From assembly GCA_021155205.1 (NCBI GenBank), contig JAJNPS010000035.1, positions 1-56,550 of the forward strand: DNA of 56,550 bases, written 5' to 3'. Source of the stretch: Rhodobacterales bacterium. GTDB taxonomy: Bacteria > Pseudomonadota > Alphaproteobacteria > Rhodobacterales > Rhodobacteraceae. Under the pieces are notes generated by a model that did not search any database, was not told where the DNA came from, and saw nothing but the letters and a program-made list of their open reading frames with translations. Both the position numbers and the translations under genes were made by a program. Numbering within the stretch: the first letter of the stretch is position 1; the number at the start of each line of letters is the position of its first letter. Shown in pieces: positions 44,415 to 53,224 of the stretch.

Positions 44415-45281
44415 ATGAACCGCGCGCTTCCCGTCCTGACCGTCCTTCTCGGGATCGTCGCGATCTGGTATGCGGCCTCGGTCTGGATGAACGCCACCTG
44501 GGTCTTCGACCAGGCGGCCCGCGCCGGGACCACGGTCACATGGGCCGAGGTCATCCCGCAGACGATGGCGCAGGACCGGCCCTTGTTGCCGCCGCCGCAT
44601 CAGGTGGCGGCGCAGTTGTGGGACGGGATCGCCGGGCAGGCGGTGACGTCGAAACGCAGCCTCGTCTACCACGCCTATGTCACCTTCAAGGGCACGATGA
44701 TGGGCTTTGCGCTTGGCATCATCGCGGGCGTCGGCCTCGCCATGGCCATCGTGCGGTTCCGGGTCATGGACATGTCGGTGATGCCCTGGGCGATCATCAG
44801 CCAGACCGTGCCCATCGTGGCGCTGGCGCCGATGATCCTGGTGGTGGCGAACCAGTTGGGGGTGCAGGGGCGGGATGTGCCAAAGGCGATCATCGCGGCT
44901 TACCTCAGTTTCTTTCCGGTTCTGGTCAGCATGATCAAGGGGTTGCGCAGCCCGGATCAGATGCAGCTTGATCTGCTGAAGACCTATGGCGCGGGGGCGA
45001 TGCAGACGTTTCTGAAACTGCGCATCCCGGCCTCGATGCCGTACTTCTTCGCCTCGCTGAAAGTTGCCATCGCCGCCAGCCTGATCGGGACCATCGTGGG
45101 CGAGTTGCCGACCGGCGCGATCGAGGGCCTCGGCGCGCGGATGCTGATCGGGTCGCAGTTCGGCGAGCCGTTGATCATGTGGGCGGCATTGTTTGCGGCC
45201 GCGATCCTGGCGGGGATGCTGATCCTGGGCGTCGGGGTGGTGGAGCGGGTCGCACGCGCCCGGATGGGGGTGCCGGCATGA
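44415..45281 (+). CDS. ABC transporter permease (first of two)
   Basis: 288 residues. An N-terminal helix (LPVLTVLLGIVAIWYAASVW) is followed by a long periplasmic stretch and the BPD transport core, with the EAA-loop region LLKTYGAGAMQTFLKLRIPA and membrane segments such as FALGIIAGVGLAMAIVRF and MILVVANQLGVQ. The ATG at 44415 follows the repeat closely (GGGGGGCATATGCC), leaving little room for a normal ribosome binding site. It overlaps the next permease by 4 nt. It forms a heterodimeric channel with it. Confidence 0.9.
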   Translation: MNRALPVLTVLLGIVAIWYAASVWMNATWVFDQAARAGTTVTWAEVIPQTMAQDRPLLPPPHQVAAQLWDGIAGQAVTSKRSLVYHAYVTFKGTMMGFALGIIAGVGLAMAIVRFRVMDMSVMPWAIISQTVPIVALAPMILVVANQLGVQGRDVPKAIIAAYLSFFPVLVSMIKGLRSPDQMQLDLLKTYGAGAMQTFLKLRIPASMPYFFASLKVAIAASLIGTIVGELPTGAIEGLGARMLIGSQFGEPLIMWAALFAAAILAGMLILGVGVVERVARARMGVPA

Positions 45282-46123
45282 CATGGGTGGCAGGATCGCT
45301 GGTGTTCTGGCTGGCGGCATGGGCGCTGAATGCCCGGCTGGCGGCTTCGGGCTGGGCGCGTCGTCGGTTTGGCCGGTTGGCGGTGCCGGTGCTGTTCGGG
45401 ATCACCATTCTCGTCCTTTGGGAGGGCATCGTCCGGGGCCTTGGCGTGTCGCCGGTCATCCTCCCACCCCCCTCGATGATCGCGGCCAGGATCGCGGGAT
45501 CGTTGCCGGTTCTGTGGGCCGACTTTGCGCAGACCGTGCTGAAGGGTGCGCTGCCGGGTTTCCTGATCGGCTGCGGGGCCGCCGTTGCGACGGCCATCGC
45601 CATCGACCGATCCCCCTTTCTGCAACGGGGCCTCCTCCCCGTCGGCAATTTCGTCGCGGCGCTGCCCATCGTCGGCCTCGCCCCCATTCTGGTGATGTGG
45701 TTCGGGTTCGACTGGCAGTCCAAGGCCGCCGTGGTCGTCGTGATGGTCTTTTTTCCCGTCCTCGTGAACATGGTGGCGGGCCTGCAGGCGTCGGAACGGA
45801 TGCAGGCCGACCTGATGGCGACCTGGGGGGCGTCCTACTGGCAGGCGCTGATGAAACTGCGACTGCCGGCGGCGATGCCGTTTCTGTTCAACGGGCTTAA
45901 AATTGCATCGACTCTGGCCCTGATCGGCGCAATTGTTGCTGAGTTTTTCGGCAGCCCGGTCTATGGCATGGGATTTCGCATCTCGACCGAAGTGGGGCGG
46001 CTTGGCCTCGACATGGTTTGGGCCACGATTGCGGTGGCGGCTTTGGCGGGGTCGGCGCTTTATGGGCTGATCACGCTGATCGAACGGGGGGTGACGTTCT
46101 GGCACCCGTCGCAACGGATTTGA
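45278..46123 (+). CDS. ABC transporter permease (second of two)
   Basis: 281 residues with about six membrane helices. WEGIVRGLGVSPVILPPPSM is the typical start of the BPD domain in the NitT/TauT/RibX family, and the EAA loop is LMATWGASYWQALMKLRLPA. The start ATG overlaps the previous gene's stop (ATGA), so expression is coupled. Together with the permease encoded at 44415 it probably forms the translocation pore. A stop at 46123 is followed after 42 nt by the binding-protein gene with a GGAGG ribosome binding site. Confidence 0.9.
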   Translation: MTWVAGSLVFWLAAWALNARLAASGWARRRFGRLAVPVLFGITILVLWEGIVRGLGVSPVILPPPSMIAARIAGSLPVLWADFAQTVLKGALPGFLIGCGAAVATAIAIDRSPFLQRGLLPVGNFVAALPIVGLAPILVMWFGFDWQSKAAVVVVMVFFPVLVNMVAGLQASERMQADLMATWGASYWQALMKLRLPAAMPFLFNGLKIASTLALIGAIVAEFFGSPVYGMGFRISTEVGRLGLDMVWATIAVAALAGSALYGLITLIERGVTFWHPSQRI

Positions 46124-46165
46124 AACGGGCCCCGGGGACAGGGGCCGCAACTTGGAGGTGAGACG

Positions 46166-47158
46166 ATGAAGAAACTGCTGGCAGCTGGGCTTTTGGCGGC
46201 GTTTGCGACGGTGGCGACCCATGGCGCGCAGGCGCAGGACAACGTGACGCTGCAACTGAAATGGGTCACGCAAGCCCAGTTCGCCGGGTACTATGTGGCC
46301 AAGGCGAAAGGGTTCTACGACGAGGAAAAACTGAACGTCACGATCCTGCCGGGCGGCCCGGACATCGCGCCCACGCAGGTCATCGCGGGCGGTGGCGCGG
46401 ATGTCGTCGTCGAGTGGATGCCTGCCGCCCTCGCCGCGCGCGAAAAGGGTCTGCCCCTCGTCAACATCGCGCAGCCTTTTGCCTCGTCCGGGCTGATGCT
46501 GACCTGCCTTGCGGAGTCCGGCATCAAGACCCCGGCCGATTTTGCCGACAAGACGCTGGGCGTCTGGTTCTTTGGCAACGAATATCCGTTCCTGTCCTGG
46601 ATGTCGCAACTGGGTCTGAAAACCGACGGCTCTCCGGGGGGCGTGACGGTGCTGAAGCAGGGCTTCAACGTCGATCCCCTGCTGCAGAAACAGGCGGCCT
46701 GCGTGTCGACCATGACCTATAACGAATACTGGCAGGTCATCGACGCCGGGATCACGCCGGATCAGTTGGTGACGTTCAAGTATCAGGACATGGGCGTGGC
46801 CACCCTTGAGGACGGGCTTTACGTGCTGCAGGACAAGCTGGCCGACCCGGCCTTCGAGGACAAGATGGTGCGGTTCGTGCGCGCCTCGATGAAGGGCTGG
46901 AAATATGCCGAGGCCAACCCCGACGAGGCGGCGATGATCGTGCTTGAAAACGACGAGACCGGCGCGCAGACCGAGGCGCACCAGAAACGCATGATGGGCG
47001 AGATTGCCAAGCTGACGGCAGGCTCGAACGGGGCGCTGGACGTGGCGGCGGCGGAAAAGACCGTGGCGACGCTGCTGGCTGGCGGATCGGACCCGGTGAT
47101 CACCAAGGCCCCCGAAGGCGCCTGGACATCCGCCATCACCGACAAGGCGCTGCAGTAA
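46166..47158 (+). CDS. NMT1/THI5-like ABC transporter substrate-binding protein
   Basis: 330 residues. The signal peptide MKKLLAAGLLAAFATVATHG is cleaved after AQA. The mature protein has the NMT1-like fold: LQLKWVTQAQFAGYYVAKAK, then GFYDEEKLNVTILPGG, VIAGGGADVVVEWMPAALAA and LGVWFFGNEYPFLSWM. Relatives bind hydroxymethylpyrimidine (ThiY) or riboflavin (RibY). The aromatic pattern (W, F, Y) suits a flat heterocycle. No TPP or FMN riboswitch is visible, and the neighbours are pyrimidine catabolic genes, so pyrimidine uptake is the best guess. Confidence 0.9.
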   Translation: MKKLLAAGLLAAFATVATHGAQAQDNVTLQLKWVTQAQFAGYYVAKAKGFYDEEKLNVTILPGGPDIAPTQVIAGGGADVVVEWMPAALAAREKGLPLVNIAQPFASSGLMLTCLAESGIKTPADFADKTLGVWFFGNEYPFLSWMSQLGLKTDGSPGGVTVLKQGFNVDPLLQKQAACVSTMTYNEYWQVIDAGITPDQLVTFKYQDMGVATLEDGLYVLQDKLADPAFEDKMVRFVRASMKGWKYAEANPDEAAMIVLENDETGAQTEAHQKRMMGEIAKLTAGSNGALDVAAAEKTVATLLAGGSDPVITKAPEGAWTSAITDKALQ

Positions 47159-47176
47159 ATCTGCGGGCTTAGGAAC

Positions 47177-47209
47177 GGGGGGCGCGCCGCAGGGTGCGCC
47201 CCTTTTCCT
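47177..47209 (+). terminator. Rho-independent terminator after the ABC operon
   Basis: GGGGCGC (47179-47185) pairs with GCGCCCC (47196-47202), followed by TTTTCCTTT. It lies about 20 nt after the binding-protein stop and ends the ABC operon. Confidence 0.75.
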
Positions 47210-47268
47210 TTACAGGCTTGTCAAGCGGTCCAAAGCCCGTAAATCCTTTTGGCCATGAGATGCTTGGC

Positions 47269-48552
47269 ATGCCCCTGACCGCCCTGACCGGAAGCCGTCT
47301 GCGCGAAAGACGGCTGGCGCTGCAGTTGCGGCAGGCGGATGTTGCCAAGGCGGCGGGGATGTCGGCGTCCTATCTCAACCTCATCGAACATGACCGCAGG
47401 CGCGCAGCGGGGGATGTGCTGGTGCGTCTGGCGGGCGTGCTGGAGATGGACCTTGACGATTTTGCCGAAGGCCGCGAGGCGGCGCTGGTCGTCGATCTGC
47501 GCGCGGCGGCCAGTGGCGCGGTCGTGCCGGTCGAGACCGACCGGCTGCAGGATTTCGTCGGCCGCTATCCAGGCTGGGCGGCCCTGTGCGCGGGGTTGCA
47601 GGGGCGCGTGGGGCGGCTGGAACGGGTTGTTGCGACCCTGAACGACCGTCTGTCGCATGACCCGCACCTGTCGGCGGCGGTGCATGACCTGTTGTCGGCG
47701 ATCAGCGCCGTGCGATCCACCGCCGCGATCCTGGCCGAAGACGGCGACCTTGACCCCGACTGGCGCGACAGGTTTCACCAGAACATCCATCAGGACGCCG
47801 AACGCATGAGCCGGGGCGCCGAGGCGCTGGTGGCCTATCTGGCCGGATCGGGGGCCGAGGTGGAGGGGGCAAGCTCGCCCCAGGAAGAGGTCGAGGCCTG
47901 GTTGTCCGGACGTAGCTGGCATCTGGCCGAGGTCGAGCCCGGCGGGCCGGGGGCGGGCGCAGTGGCAGACGAGGTCGCCGCGCTGCCATCCCTTGCCGCG
48001 CGCGAGCTGGCGGCGGCTTGGATCACCCAGGCCGCACGCGATGCCGCGCTGGTGCCGCGCGAGCGCCTGGAGGCGGCGCTGGTCGCAGGGCAGGACGACC
48101 CCCTGCGGCTGGCGGGCGATTTCGGTGCCGATGTGCTGGCGGTGTTCCGGCGGATCGCCACGCTGCCTGGGCGTCCCGAAGGGCTGGTGCTGTGCGATGC
48201 GTCGGGCACCATCACCTTTCGCAAGCCGGTGCCGGCCTTTACCCCGCCGCGTTTTGGGGCGGCCTGTCCGCTCTGGCCGCTTTACACCGCGCTGGCCCGT
48301 CCGGGCCTGCCGGTCGAGGTGCTGGCCGAAATGGATGGCCGCGCCATCCCGCGGCTGAGGCTGCGCGCCTATGCCGAAACCCGGCATGTGGGGGGCTTTC
48401 ATGGCGTCGAGCTGCGGCACGCCGCCATGCTGGTGACGCCCCTGCCGCAGGCGGCGACACCGGCCACGGTCCTGCCGATCGGGACAACCTGCCGGGTCTG
48501 CGCCCGCGCGGCTTGCGCCGCGCGCCGCGAGCCGTCGATCCTGGGGGCATGA
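47269..48552 (+). CDS. XRE-family regulator of the short-chain fatty-acid (ScfR/RamB) type
   Basis: About 427 residues. The N-terminal XRE helix-turn-helix is GSRLRERRLALQLRQADVAK, then AAGMSASYLNLIEHDRRRAA. A long middle region is followed by the C-terminal ScfR domain, which holds FGAACPLWPLYTALARPGLP and the paired cysteines of IGTTCRVCARAAC. Relatives sense acyl-CoA status and control glyoxylate or propionate metabolism. The start may be 47269 or 47260, and neither has a strong ribosome binding site. It precedes a receiver protein and an SLC5-type sensor kinase, which suggests a shared carbon-signalling role. Confidence 0.85.
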   Translation: MPLTALTGSRLRERRLALQLRQADVAKAAGMSASYLNLIEHDRRRAAGDVLVRLAGVLEMDLDDFAEGREAALVVDLRAAASGAVVPVETDRLQDFVGRYPGWAALCAGLQGRVGRLERVVATLNDRLSHDPHLSAAVHDLLSAISAVRSTAAILAEDGDLDPDWRDRFHQNIHQDAERMSRGAEALVAYLAGSGAEVEGASSPQEEVEAWLSGRSWHLAEVEPGGPGAGAVADEVAALPSLAARELAAAWITQAARDAALVPRERLEAALVAGQDDPLRLAGDFGADVLAVFRRIATLPGRPEGLVLCDASGTITFRKPVPAFTPPRFGAACPLWPLYTALARPGLPVEVLAEMDGRAIPRLRLRAYAETRHVGGFHGVELRHAAMLVTPLPQAATPATVLPIGTTCRVCARAACAARREPSILGA

Positions 48553-48634
48553 CAAGGTTTTGACACCTGCCCGGGTTCCCGCGATAGTCGGGACTGCGGC
48601 GCATGTCCGCACCCTTTGGGAGGAGGGTTCCGCC

Positions 48635-49009
48635 ATGGCCAAGCGTCGCCGCGTCCTTTTGGTCGAGGACGAACCCAGCATCGCCGAGGCGATCGGCTTC
48701 CTCCTGACCCGCGATGGCTGCGAGGTGACGACGCTGGCAGATGGCACCGGGGTTCTGGCCATGCTGCGCGGTCAGCCGGTCGATGCGCTGATCCTGGATC
48801 TGATGCTGCCGGGTGTGTCGGGGCTGGAGGTGCTGGCAGCGATCCGCGCCGATCCGGACCTTGCCGCGCTGCCGGTCCTGATGCTGACCGCCAAGGGCCA
48901 GCCGCATGACCGCGAGGCTGCGGCGCGCGCAGGCGCGGACCGCTTCATGACCAAGCCTTTTGCCAATGCCGAGATGGTCGCCCAAGTGCGCGCGCTGACG
49001 GGGGACTGA
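48635..49009 (+). CDS. Receiver-only response regulator
   Basis: 124 residues, a single CheY-like receiver: acidic pocket LLVEDEPSIAEAI, phosphoacceptor Asp55 in LILDLMLPGVSG, and the conserved Lys in DRFMTKPFANAEM. There is no DNA-binding or other output domain. The ATG at 48635 follows GGGAGGAGGG, one of the strongest ribosome binding sites in the window. It is the first of three closely packed genes ending with the SLC5-histidine kinase, so it is the likely phosphate acceptor of that kinase. How it passes the signal on is unknown. Confidence 0.9.
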   Translation: MAKRRRVLLVEDEPSIAEAIGFLLTRDGCEVTTLADGTGVLAMLRGQPVDALILDLMLPGVSGLEVLAAIRADPDLAALPVLMLTAKGQPHDREAAARAGADRFMTKPFANAEMVAQVRALTGD

Positions 49010-49012
49010 CGG

Positions 49013-49306
49013 ATGGCACGCCGCCCCCGCTTGCCCTTTCTGCCCCGCAGCGGCTATCGGATGCGTCGGCTGCACGATGCGGCGCGCCTGTTGCCGTTGT
49101 TCGGGCTGTTCCTGATGATCCTGCCTATCCTGTGGAGTCCGGCCGACGACGATCACCGCCGCACCGCGACCGACGGGCTTTATCTTTTCGCGGTCTGGAT
49201 CGCGCTGATCGGCGTGGCGGCCATCTTTGCGCGCAAACTGGGCCGCGGGCAGGACGATGCCCCCGCCGATCCGGCCCGGCGCGACGGGGGCCAGGATGCC
49301 CTTTAG
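49013..49306 (+). CDS. Small two-helix membrane protein in the sensor-kinase operon
   Basis: 97 residues. A basic N-terminal part (ARRPRLPFLPRSGYRMRRLH) is followed by helix 1 (LLPLFGLFLMILPILWSP), a short loop and helix 2 (GLYLFAVWIALIGVAAIFA), then a hydrophilic tail. It starts 3 nt after the response-regulator stop and overlaps the kinase start by 11 nt, so all three are translationally linked. The pattern resembles the small helper subunit that accompanies some solute:sodium symporters such as ActP. That comparison is inference; the protein family itself is not recognised. Confidence 0.75.
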   Translation: MARRPRLPFLPRSGYRMRRLHDAARLLPLFGLFLMILPILWSPADDDHRRTATDGLYLFAVWIALIGVAAIFARKLGRGQDDAPADPARRDGGQDAL

Positions 49307-51980
49307 CCTTTTGGTGCTGTCTTGCGTGTTGTACGTGATCTTTCTCTTTGCGGTCGCCTTTGTCGCCGAACGGCGGGCGATGGCGGGGCGGCTTGGCATC
49401 CTGAATTCGCCGCTGGTCTACACGCTGTCGCTGTCGATCTATTGTACCGCCTGGACCTTTTATGGCGCGGTCGGCTATGCGGCGCGGTCGGGGCTGGAGT
49501 TCCTGACGATCTATCTTGGCCCGTCGCTGATCTTTGTCGGCTGGTGGTGGGTGCTGCGCAAGCTGGTGCGGATCGGGCGCGAACACCGCGTGACCTCGAT
49601 CGCGGATCTGATCTCGTCGCGCTATGGCAAATCCAACCTTCTGGGCGTGATCGCCACGGTGATCGCGGTCGTCGCCGCAACCCCGTATATCGCGCTGCAA
49701 CTGCAATCGGTGGTGCTGTCGTTCGGTGTCTTTGCCAGCGCCGCGCCCGAAGGCACGGCCCCTCCCGATGCGGCGCGGACGGCGATCTGGGTCGCGGCGG
49801 GTCTGGCGCTGTTCACCATCGTCTTTGGCACCCGCAACCTCGATGCCAAGGAACAGCACCACGGCATCGTCACCGCCATCGCGGTGGAGGCGGTGGTCAA
49901 GCTGGTGGCACTTCTGGCATTGGGGGCCTGGGTGGTCTGGGGGCTGGCGGGAGGCATCGGCGACATGATGGCGCGGATCGACGCCTCGGCGCTGTCGCAG
50001 TGGGAGTTGAAGCCGGGGCGCTGGACGGGGCTGATCTTTCTGGCGGGGGCGGCGGTCATCTGTCTGCCGCGAATGTTTCAGGTGATGGTGGTCGAGGCGT
50101 CGGACGAACGCCACCTGGCGCGCGCGTCCTGGGCGTTTCCGGCTTATCTGATGCTGATGAGCCTGTTCATCGTGCCCATTGCGGTGATGGGGCTGGAGCG
50201 GATGCCCGCCGGGTCCAACCCCGACCTGTTCGTGCTGTCGCTGCCCCTGGCCGAGGGGCAGGGCGCGCTGGCGATGCTGGTGTTCCTGGGCGGCTTTTCA
50301 TCCGCCACGTCGATGGTCATCGTGGAGGCGATTGCGCTGGCCACGATGGTGTCGAACCATGTGGTGATGCCGTTCTGGCTGCGCCTGCGCCCGGCGATGG
50401 ATGTGTCGCGCGACCTGCGCCGTGTGGTGCTCTTGTCGCGGCGGCTGAGCATCCTGGCGGTGCTGGGGCTGAGTTATGCCTATTACCGGGCCTCGGGCGG
50501 ATCGGCGGCGCTGGCGGCGATCGGGCTGATCGCGTTCGTGGGCGTGACCCAGTTCCTGCCCGCGATGATCGGCGGCATTTTCTGGCGTGGGGCCACCAAG
50601 GCCGGGGCCACTGCGGGGCTGCTGGCGGGGTTCGCCGTCTGGGCCTATGCGCTTTACCTGCCGTCGCTGGGGCCGGATGTGGTCTTTTCGCAGAGGTTCC
50701 TGGCCGAAGGACCGTTCGGCCTGTCCTGGCTGCGCCCGCAGGGCCTGTTCGGGGTCGAGCGGCTGGACCCGCTGCTGCATGCGCTCCTGTGGTCGTTGAT
50801 GCTGAACGTGACGGCGTTTTTTCTGGTGTCGGTGCTGACCTTTCCGGGGCCGGTCGAGCGGTTGCAGGGCGCCGCCTTCGTCAACGTCTTTGACGGCCCG
50901 GCCGAGGCGCTGGAATGGCGGCGGGGCGCGGTCTCCAGCGAAGGGCTGCTGGTGATGGCGCAGCGCATCCTGGGCGAGGATGCGGCGCTGGATTTCTTTG
51001 CCGGCGCGGCGCGGGCGCAGGGCAAGGCGGGCTATCTGCCCGATGCCGGTCCCGATTTCATGGCAGCCTTCGAGGGGCGTCTGGCAGGATCGGTGGGAAC
51101 CGCGACCGCGCATGCGATGGTCGGCCAGATCGCCGGGCGCAGCACCGTGTCGGTGGAGGACCTGATGGCGGTCGCCAACGAGACCGCGCAGATCATGGAA
51201 TATTCCGCGCGGCTGGAACACCAGCAGGACGAGTTGACGCGCACTGCCGGGGCCCTGCGCGAGGCCAATGACAAGCTGCACGAACTGTCGCGGCAAAAGG
51301 ACGGCTTTCTCAGCCAGATCAGCCACGAATTGCGCACCCCGATGACCTCGATCCGGGCGTTTTCCGAAATTCTGGCGGCGGGCGACCTGACGCCGGACAT
51401 GGTGGCGAAGTATGGCGGGATCATCCATGACGAGGCGCGGCGGCTGACGCGTCTTCTGGATGACCTTCTGGACCTGAGTGTTCTGGAAAACGGGTCGGTG
51501 GACCTGACGATCACGCTGACCAGCCTGCGCGACATCATCGACCGTGCGCTGATCGCCGCCGACAGCACGCGGCCCGAGCGGTCCTTTACCATCTGGCGCG
51601 ACAGCGACAGGGAACAGATCTTCCTGCGGACCGATGCAGACCGGCTGACGCAGGTGCTGATCAACCTGATCTCCAATGCGCGCAAGTATTGCGACGCCGC
51701 CAGCCCCGAACTGCGCATCGCGGTGCGCCAGCGCGCAGGGCGGGTCACGGTGGATGTGATCGACAACGGGCAGGGCATCCCTCAGGCGTCCCAGGCGCTG
51801 ATCTTCGAGAAATTCGCGCGCCTGTCGGACCAGACACGGGCAGGGGGCGCCGGTCTCGGCCTTGCGATCTGCCGCGAGGTGATGGTCAATCTGGGTGGTG
51901 GGATCACCTATCTGCCGGGGCAGGGCGGCACCGCGTTCCGCGTCACACTGCCCTTGCGGCTGGACCGCAAGGCGGCCTGA
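49296..51980 (+). CDS. SLC5 (Na+:solute symporter)-STAC-histidine kinase fusion, CbrA/CrbS type
   Basis: 894 residues. Residues 1 to about 540 are a 13-helix sodium:solute symporter domain (IYCTAWTFYGAVGYAARSGL; YGKSNLLGVIATVIAVVAAT). A STAC linker follows (EGLLVMAQRILGEDAALDFF; SVEDLMAVANETAQIMEYSA), then a coiled coil. The kinase core has His677 in SQISHELRTPMTS, N-box NLISNARKY, DNGQGIP and GAGLGLAICREV. Relatives sense acetate (CrbS) or histidine/carbon balance (CbrA) through the transporter-like domain. No receiver is fused; the separate receiver encoded at 48635 probably fills that role. The start at 49296 follows GGGGGCCAGG. Confidence 0.93.
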   Translation: MPFSLLVLSCVLYVIFLFAVAFVAERRAMAGRLGILNSPLVYTLSLSIYCTAWTFYGAVGYAARSGLEFLTIYLGPSLIFVGWWWVLRKLVRIGREHRVTSIADLISSRYGKSNLLGVIATVIAVVAATPYIALQLQSVVLSFGVFASAAPEGTAPPDAARTAIWVAAGLALFTIVFGTRNLDAKEQHHGIVTAIAVEAVVKLVALLALGAWVVWGLAGGIGDMMARIDASALSQWELKPGRWTGLIFLAGAAVICLPRMFQVMVVEASDERHLARASWAFPAYLMLMSLFIVPIAVMGLERMPAGSNPDLFVLSLPLAEGQGALAMLVFLGGFSSATSMVIVEAIALATMVSNHVVMPFWLRLRPAMDVSRDLRRVVLLSRRLSILAVLGLSYAYYRASGGSAALAAIGLIAFVGVTQFLPAMIGGIFWRGATKAGATAGLLAGFAVWAYALYLPSLGPDVVFSQRFLAEGPFGLSWLRPQGLFGVERLDPLLHALLWSLMLNVTAFFLVSVLTFPGPVERLQGAAFVNVFDGPAEALEWRRGAVSSEGLLVMAQRILGEDAALDFFAGAARAQGKAGYLPDAGPDFMAAFEGRLAGSVGTATAHAMVGQIAGRSTVSVEDLMAVANETAQIMEYSARLEHQQDELTRTAGALREANDKLHELSRQKDGFLSQISHELRTPMTSIRAFSEILAAGDLTPDMVAKYGGIIHDEARRLTRLLDDLLDLSVLENGSVDLTITLTSLRDIIDRALIAADSTRPERSFTIWRDSDREQIFLRTDADRLTQVLINLISNARKYCDAASPELRIAVRQRAGRVTVDVIDNGQGIPQASQALIFEKFARLSDQTRAGGAGLGLAICREVMVNLGGGITYLPGQGGTAFRVTLPLRLDRKAA

Positions 51981-52054
51981 GGCCGCGTCAGGGTTAATCT
52001 TTTGGCAAACCTGTGGCGTCTAAGCTCGGCGTCAGGCAGCGATCAGGGGGAATG

Positions 52055-53038
52055 ATGGCGGAACGCGACAAGGCGGCACGCGACAGGCCGGGCGTGATCT
52101 GGCACAAGCTGGCGATTGCGCGCGACCAGGCCGCGACCCATGCGGCCGAAGGCGGGCCGGGTGCCGACAGGTCCTGGCGGCTGGCGCTTGCGCGTGCGGC
52201 GCAGGATGTGCTGTCGATGCCGCTGGACGTGCCGCGCCTCTCGCTCAACCGGCGCAGCCTGACCGAGCTGACCGACCTATTGCCCGACCATGCCATGCTG
52301 GCGGTGCTGGAGGGACCGGGCGACGCGCTTGGTCTGATGGCGATGTCGCCTGCGATCCTGTCCGGCCTGATCGAGGTGCAGACGATGGGGCGCGTGCTGT
52401 CGCAGGCCCCCCTGCCGCGCAAGCCGACGCGGACCGATGCCGCCCTTGTCGCCCCCGTGATCGAGCGCGCACTGGCCGCTCTGGACGAGGCACTGGTTGA
52501 CGAGGCCGATCTGGTCTGGGCGGGCGGGTTCCGCTATGCGTCCTTTCTGGACGACCCGCGCCCCCTGGCGTTGCTTCTGGACGACCAGCCCTACCGCGTC
52601 CTGACCGCGCAGGTGTCCTTGTCGGGCGGGGCCAAGTCGGGCGAGGTGATGCTGGCCCTGCCCGCCGAAGGGCGCGGCCAGCGTCCGGGCATGGCGGCGG
52701 CGGATGCCAGCGACGCCCATGCGGTGCTGGCCTTTACCCACCAGATGACCGAGGCGGTGCTGGCCGTTCCCTGCCAGCTTGAGGCCGTGCTGGCGCGCGT
52801 GACGCTGCCGCTGGCGGCGGTCCTGGACCTGGAACCGGGCGCCATTGTCGCCCTGCCCAGGAATGCCCTGTCCGGCATCAGGCTGGAAGGTCTGGACGGA
52901 TTGCCCCTGGCCGCGGCGCGGCTGGGCCAGAACAGCGGCCTGCGGGCGGTCCGTCTTTCGGGCGAGGCGCGCTTGCCACATGCGGCCCCGGCCATCGCCG
53001 GCGCCCCTGCCGCCGCCGAACTGGCACAGGCGGGATAG
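52055..53038 (+). CDS. Orphan FliM/FliN-type (SpoA) C-ring-like protein
   Basis: 327 residues. A unique N-terminal part (ARDRPGVIWHKLAIARDQAA) and a FliM-like middle (SLTELTDLLPDHAMLAVLEG) are followed by a C-terminal SpoA domain: VPCQLEAVLARVTLPLAAVL, DLEPGAIVALPRNALSG, AARLGQNSGLRAVRLSG. True FliM sits in the flagellar C ring, but no flagellar gene is nearby. The start is the second of two adjacent ATGs (52055), 5 nt after AGGGGG. In frame beyond the TAG, the DNA reads AADDVAHDVPDPDPDVG, an acidic tail like those at the end of related proteins. Confidence 0.75.
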   Translation: MAERDKAARDRPGVIWHKLAIARDQAATHAAEGGPGADRSWRLALARAAQDVLSMPLDVPRLSLNRRSLTELTDLLPDHAMLAVLEGPGDALGLMAMSPAILSGLIEVQTMGRVLSQAPLPRKPTRTDAALVAPVIERALAALDEALVDEADLVWAGGFRYASFLDDPRPLALLLDDQPYRVLTAQVSLSGGAKSGEVMLALPAEGRGQRPGMAAADASDAHAVLAFTHQMTEAVLAVPCQLEAVLARVTLPLAAVLDLEPGAIVALPRNALSGIRLEGLDGLPLAAARLGQNSGLRAVRLSGEARLPHAAPAIAGAPAAAELAQAG

Positions 53039-53224
53039 GCCGCCGATGATGTCGCGCATGACGTGCCGGACCCGGACCCGGACGTGGGCAGGGCGGCCGG
53101 ACCTCGCCCGATCCGCGCCAGCGCAGCCCTTTGCAGCCGCCGCGCGTCGCAGGTTCGGAGGGGACGCTGCCCGGCATGCCCCGCGCCCGGATGAGCCTGC
53201 TGGCCGGGCGGCATATCGCCGGTC

